The notes beneath the pieces were generated by a model. The model did no database searches. It was not told the DNA's origin and saw only the letters and a program-made list of their open reading frames with translations. Positions 62,961-64,000 of a stretch of DNA of 64,000 nt are shown here, in pieces. Position 1 is the first letter of the stretch, and each line of letters opens with the position of its first letter. The translations under genes were made by a program, and so were the position numbers. Origin of the DNA: Brachionus rotundiformis. Lineage: Eukaryota; Rotifera; Eurotatoria; Ploima; Brachionidae. The stretch lies in NCBI GenBank assembly GCA_016802295.1, contig JAESIW010000180.1, forward strand, positions 3,000,102-3,064,101. Reading direction: 5' to 3'.

Positions 62961-63317
62961 AGCTCGTTTATATCTATCCCTATGGTGCACATAAATTAAA
63001 AATTTTAATTCTATCCTTCACTTTTGTTCACATAATTTACTTTTTATAAAATCATTTCGGTCCAAAAAAGTGCTCGTAAACTGCTACAGAATTTTATTTA
63101 ACAATTTCAAACTAAGATTAACAAAAAATACTCAATTTTTTCCAATTTTTTTATTTAAACATAAAAACCTTAACTTAAACCCAATAATTTGGCTAACCCT
63201 AATAAATGGACAAATATATGTTGTATTAATTTCAATTAAAATAAAATTGATTCAAAAATTTGTAAAAATTTATTAACAAACTTAAACAAATACTAAAAGA
63301 AAAAACAAAAAAAATCT
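62961..63317. other. Spacer between H4 and H2A
   Basis: AT-rich spacer with the H4 promoter at its left and the H2A 3' UTR at its right. An AATAAA signal (minus strand, about 63267-63272) sits roughly 50 bases after the H2A stop. No histone stem-loop is seen. Confidence 0.5.
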
Positions 63318-63707
63318 TCATTCTTGAGATTCTTTTTCACTGGGTTCAGTTTTTTTTGGTAACAAAACAGCTTGGATATTAGGCAAAACACCACCTTGAG
63401 CAATTGTAACATTGGCTAACAATTTGTTCAATTCTTCATCATTTCGAACAGCTAGTTGAATATGTCGAGGGATAATCCTACTCTTTTTATTGTCTCTGGC
63501 AGCATTTCCGGCTAATTCCAATATCTCCGCACTCAGATATTCCAGTACAGCTGACAAATAGACAGGCGCGCCTGCTCCAATACGCTCAGCATAATGTCCC
63601 TTTCTGAGCAAACGGTGTACTCTACCAACAGGAAACTGTAAACCAGCTCTGGATGATCGACTTTTGGCCTTGTTTCTTGCTTTTCCTCCTTTACCTCTGC
63701 CTGACAT
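63318..63707 (-). CDS. Histone H2A with SQE C-terminus (H2A.X-like)
   Basis: Core histone of 129 aa, single exon. The start is the ATG at 63707 (MSGRGKGGKARNKAKSRSS); the longer frame begins with TTG and is not used. The sequence is near-canonical: AGLQFPVGRVHRLLRKGHYA, GAGAPVYLSAVLEYLSAEIL, ELAGNAARDNKKSRIIPRHI, and RNDEELNKLLANVTIAQGGV with the acidic-patch glutamates. The tail KKTEPSEKESQE ends in SQE, resembling the H2A.X phosphorylation motif SQ(E/D)-hydrophobic but lacking the last hydrophobic residue. The transcript appears to end at an AATAAA signal, not a histone stem-loop, so it may be expressed outside S phase. Confidence 0.95.
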   Translation of the reverse strand: MSGRGKGGKARNKAKSRSSRAGLQFPVGRVHRLLRKGHYAERIGAGAPVYLSAVLEYLSAEILELAGNAARDNKKSRIIPRHIQLAVRNDEELNKLLANVTIAQGGVLPNIQAVLLPKKTEPSEKESQE

Positions 63708-63767
63708 GTTTTCCAATAGCCAATTTATTCCAATATTTTATTAACAAAATTTAAATTTGTTTAAATT

Positions 63768-63773
63768 TTTATA
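63768..63773 (-). promoter_or_regulatory. Putative TATA box of the H2A gene
   Basis: Minus-strand TATAAA within GATATAAAAAT, about 60 bases upstream of the H2A ATG. A CCAAT-like word lies closer to the start. Confidence 0.45.
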
Positions 63774-63925
63774 TCAAATATTAAGTCAAGTTGATTATGA
63801 TAAAATTTGCACGATATTTCAATTAGCTGCTAGCTGACGAATTGCGTTAGAAATAAAATTTTATTTGTTGAAATATTTTAACTTAATTAGAATAAAAATT
63901 AAAATAAAATCTATTTTAAATGGCG

Positions 63926-63933
63926 TATAAAAG
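63926..63933 (+). promoter_or_regulatory. Putative TATA box of a divergent gene beyond the window
   Basis: Plus-strand TATAAAAG in GGCGTATAAAAGCCTCTGA, a strong core-promoter match pointing off the right edge and lying back to back with the H2A gene. Histone H2A and H2B are commonly arranged this way, so an H2B gene is the natural guess. No coding sequence is inside the window. Confidence 0.45.
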
Positions 63934-64000
63934 CCTCTGATTAGTGCGGATAAATTTTCATTTTTTATATTTTTTTTCAAAATTTAGAGCTTCTATTCTT

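Noticed and set aside
1..64000. CRISPR arrays, bacterial operons, phage or plasmid genes
   Set aside because: The window is animal nuclear DNA with spliced genes; no regularly spaced direct repeats or prokaryotic cassettes are visible.

Overview
This window is nuclear DNA from a small-genome invertebrate. It is very AT-rich, uses the standard code (TAA, TAG and TGA all act as stops), and its introns are mostly 45-60 bases with GT..AG ends. The gene content is purely animal: Crumbs, LDB1, exocyst Sec6, a peptide GPCR, mitoguardin. The low GC, tiny introns and gene set fit a monogonont rotifer (Brachionus-like) best. That placement is an inference; another small spiralian is possible.

Layout. 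1-6658 is non-coding. 6659-15959 (+) is the polarity gene crumbs. A complete intronless glucokinase regulatory protein gene (11076-12893, -) sits inside one crumbs intron. 15960-20277 is non-coding apart from a broken LINE reverse-transcriptase fragment near 19 kb. 20278-22559 (-) is the LIM-domain-binding cofactor LDB1/Chip, a GC-rich island. 22560-26771 holds scattered repeat and hairpin sequences. 26772-29716 (-) carries RPAP2/RTR1 (CTD phosphatase) and proteasome beta-2 (PSMB7).

30662-40824 (+) is a tandem run: a Moonraker-like (KIAA0753) centriolar protein, exocyst EXOC3/Sec6, the ATP synthase c-subunit lysine methyltransferase (FAM173B), and sulfite oxidase. The last two are only 98 bases apart and may be an operon. 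42033-43579 (+) is ornithine aminotransferase, 44977-45621 (-) a secretory cyclophilin B, and 46452-47734 (-) a neuropeptide Y/RYamide-like GPCR. After a 4.1 kb AT desert come mitoguardin (51830-53642, -), a SOHLH2-like bHLH factor (54485-55768, +), WDR18 (59302-60856, -), a CAGTA-motif fold-back repeat (about 61.8-62.3 kb), a strongly divergent histone H4 (62607-62900, -) and a histone H2A with an SQE tail (63318-63707, -). A TATA box pointing off the right edge suggests another divergent gene there.

Most genes are unrelated housekeeping loci. Exons were rebuilt by eye from splice sites, reading phase and family resemblance; no alignment or expression data were used. The observations most worth checking are the divergent H4, the H2A tail and lack of histone stem-loops, the nested GKRP gene, the unresolved crumbs exon join, and the fold-back and dispersed repeats.
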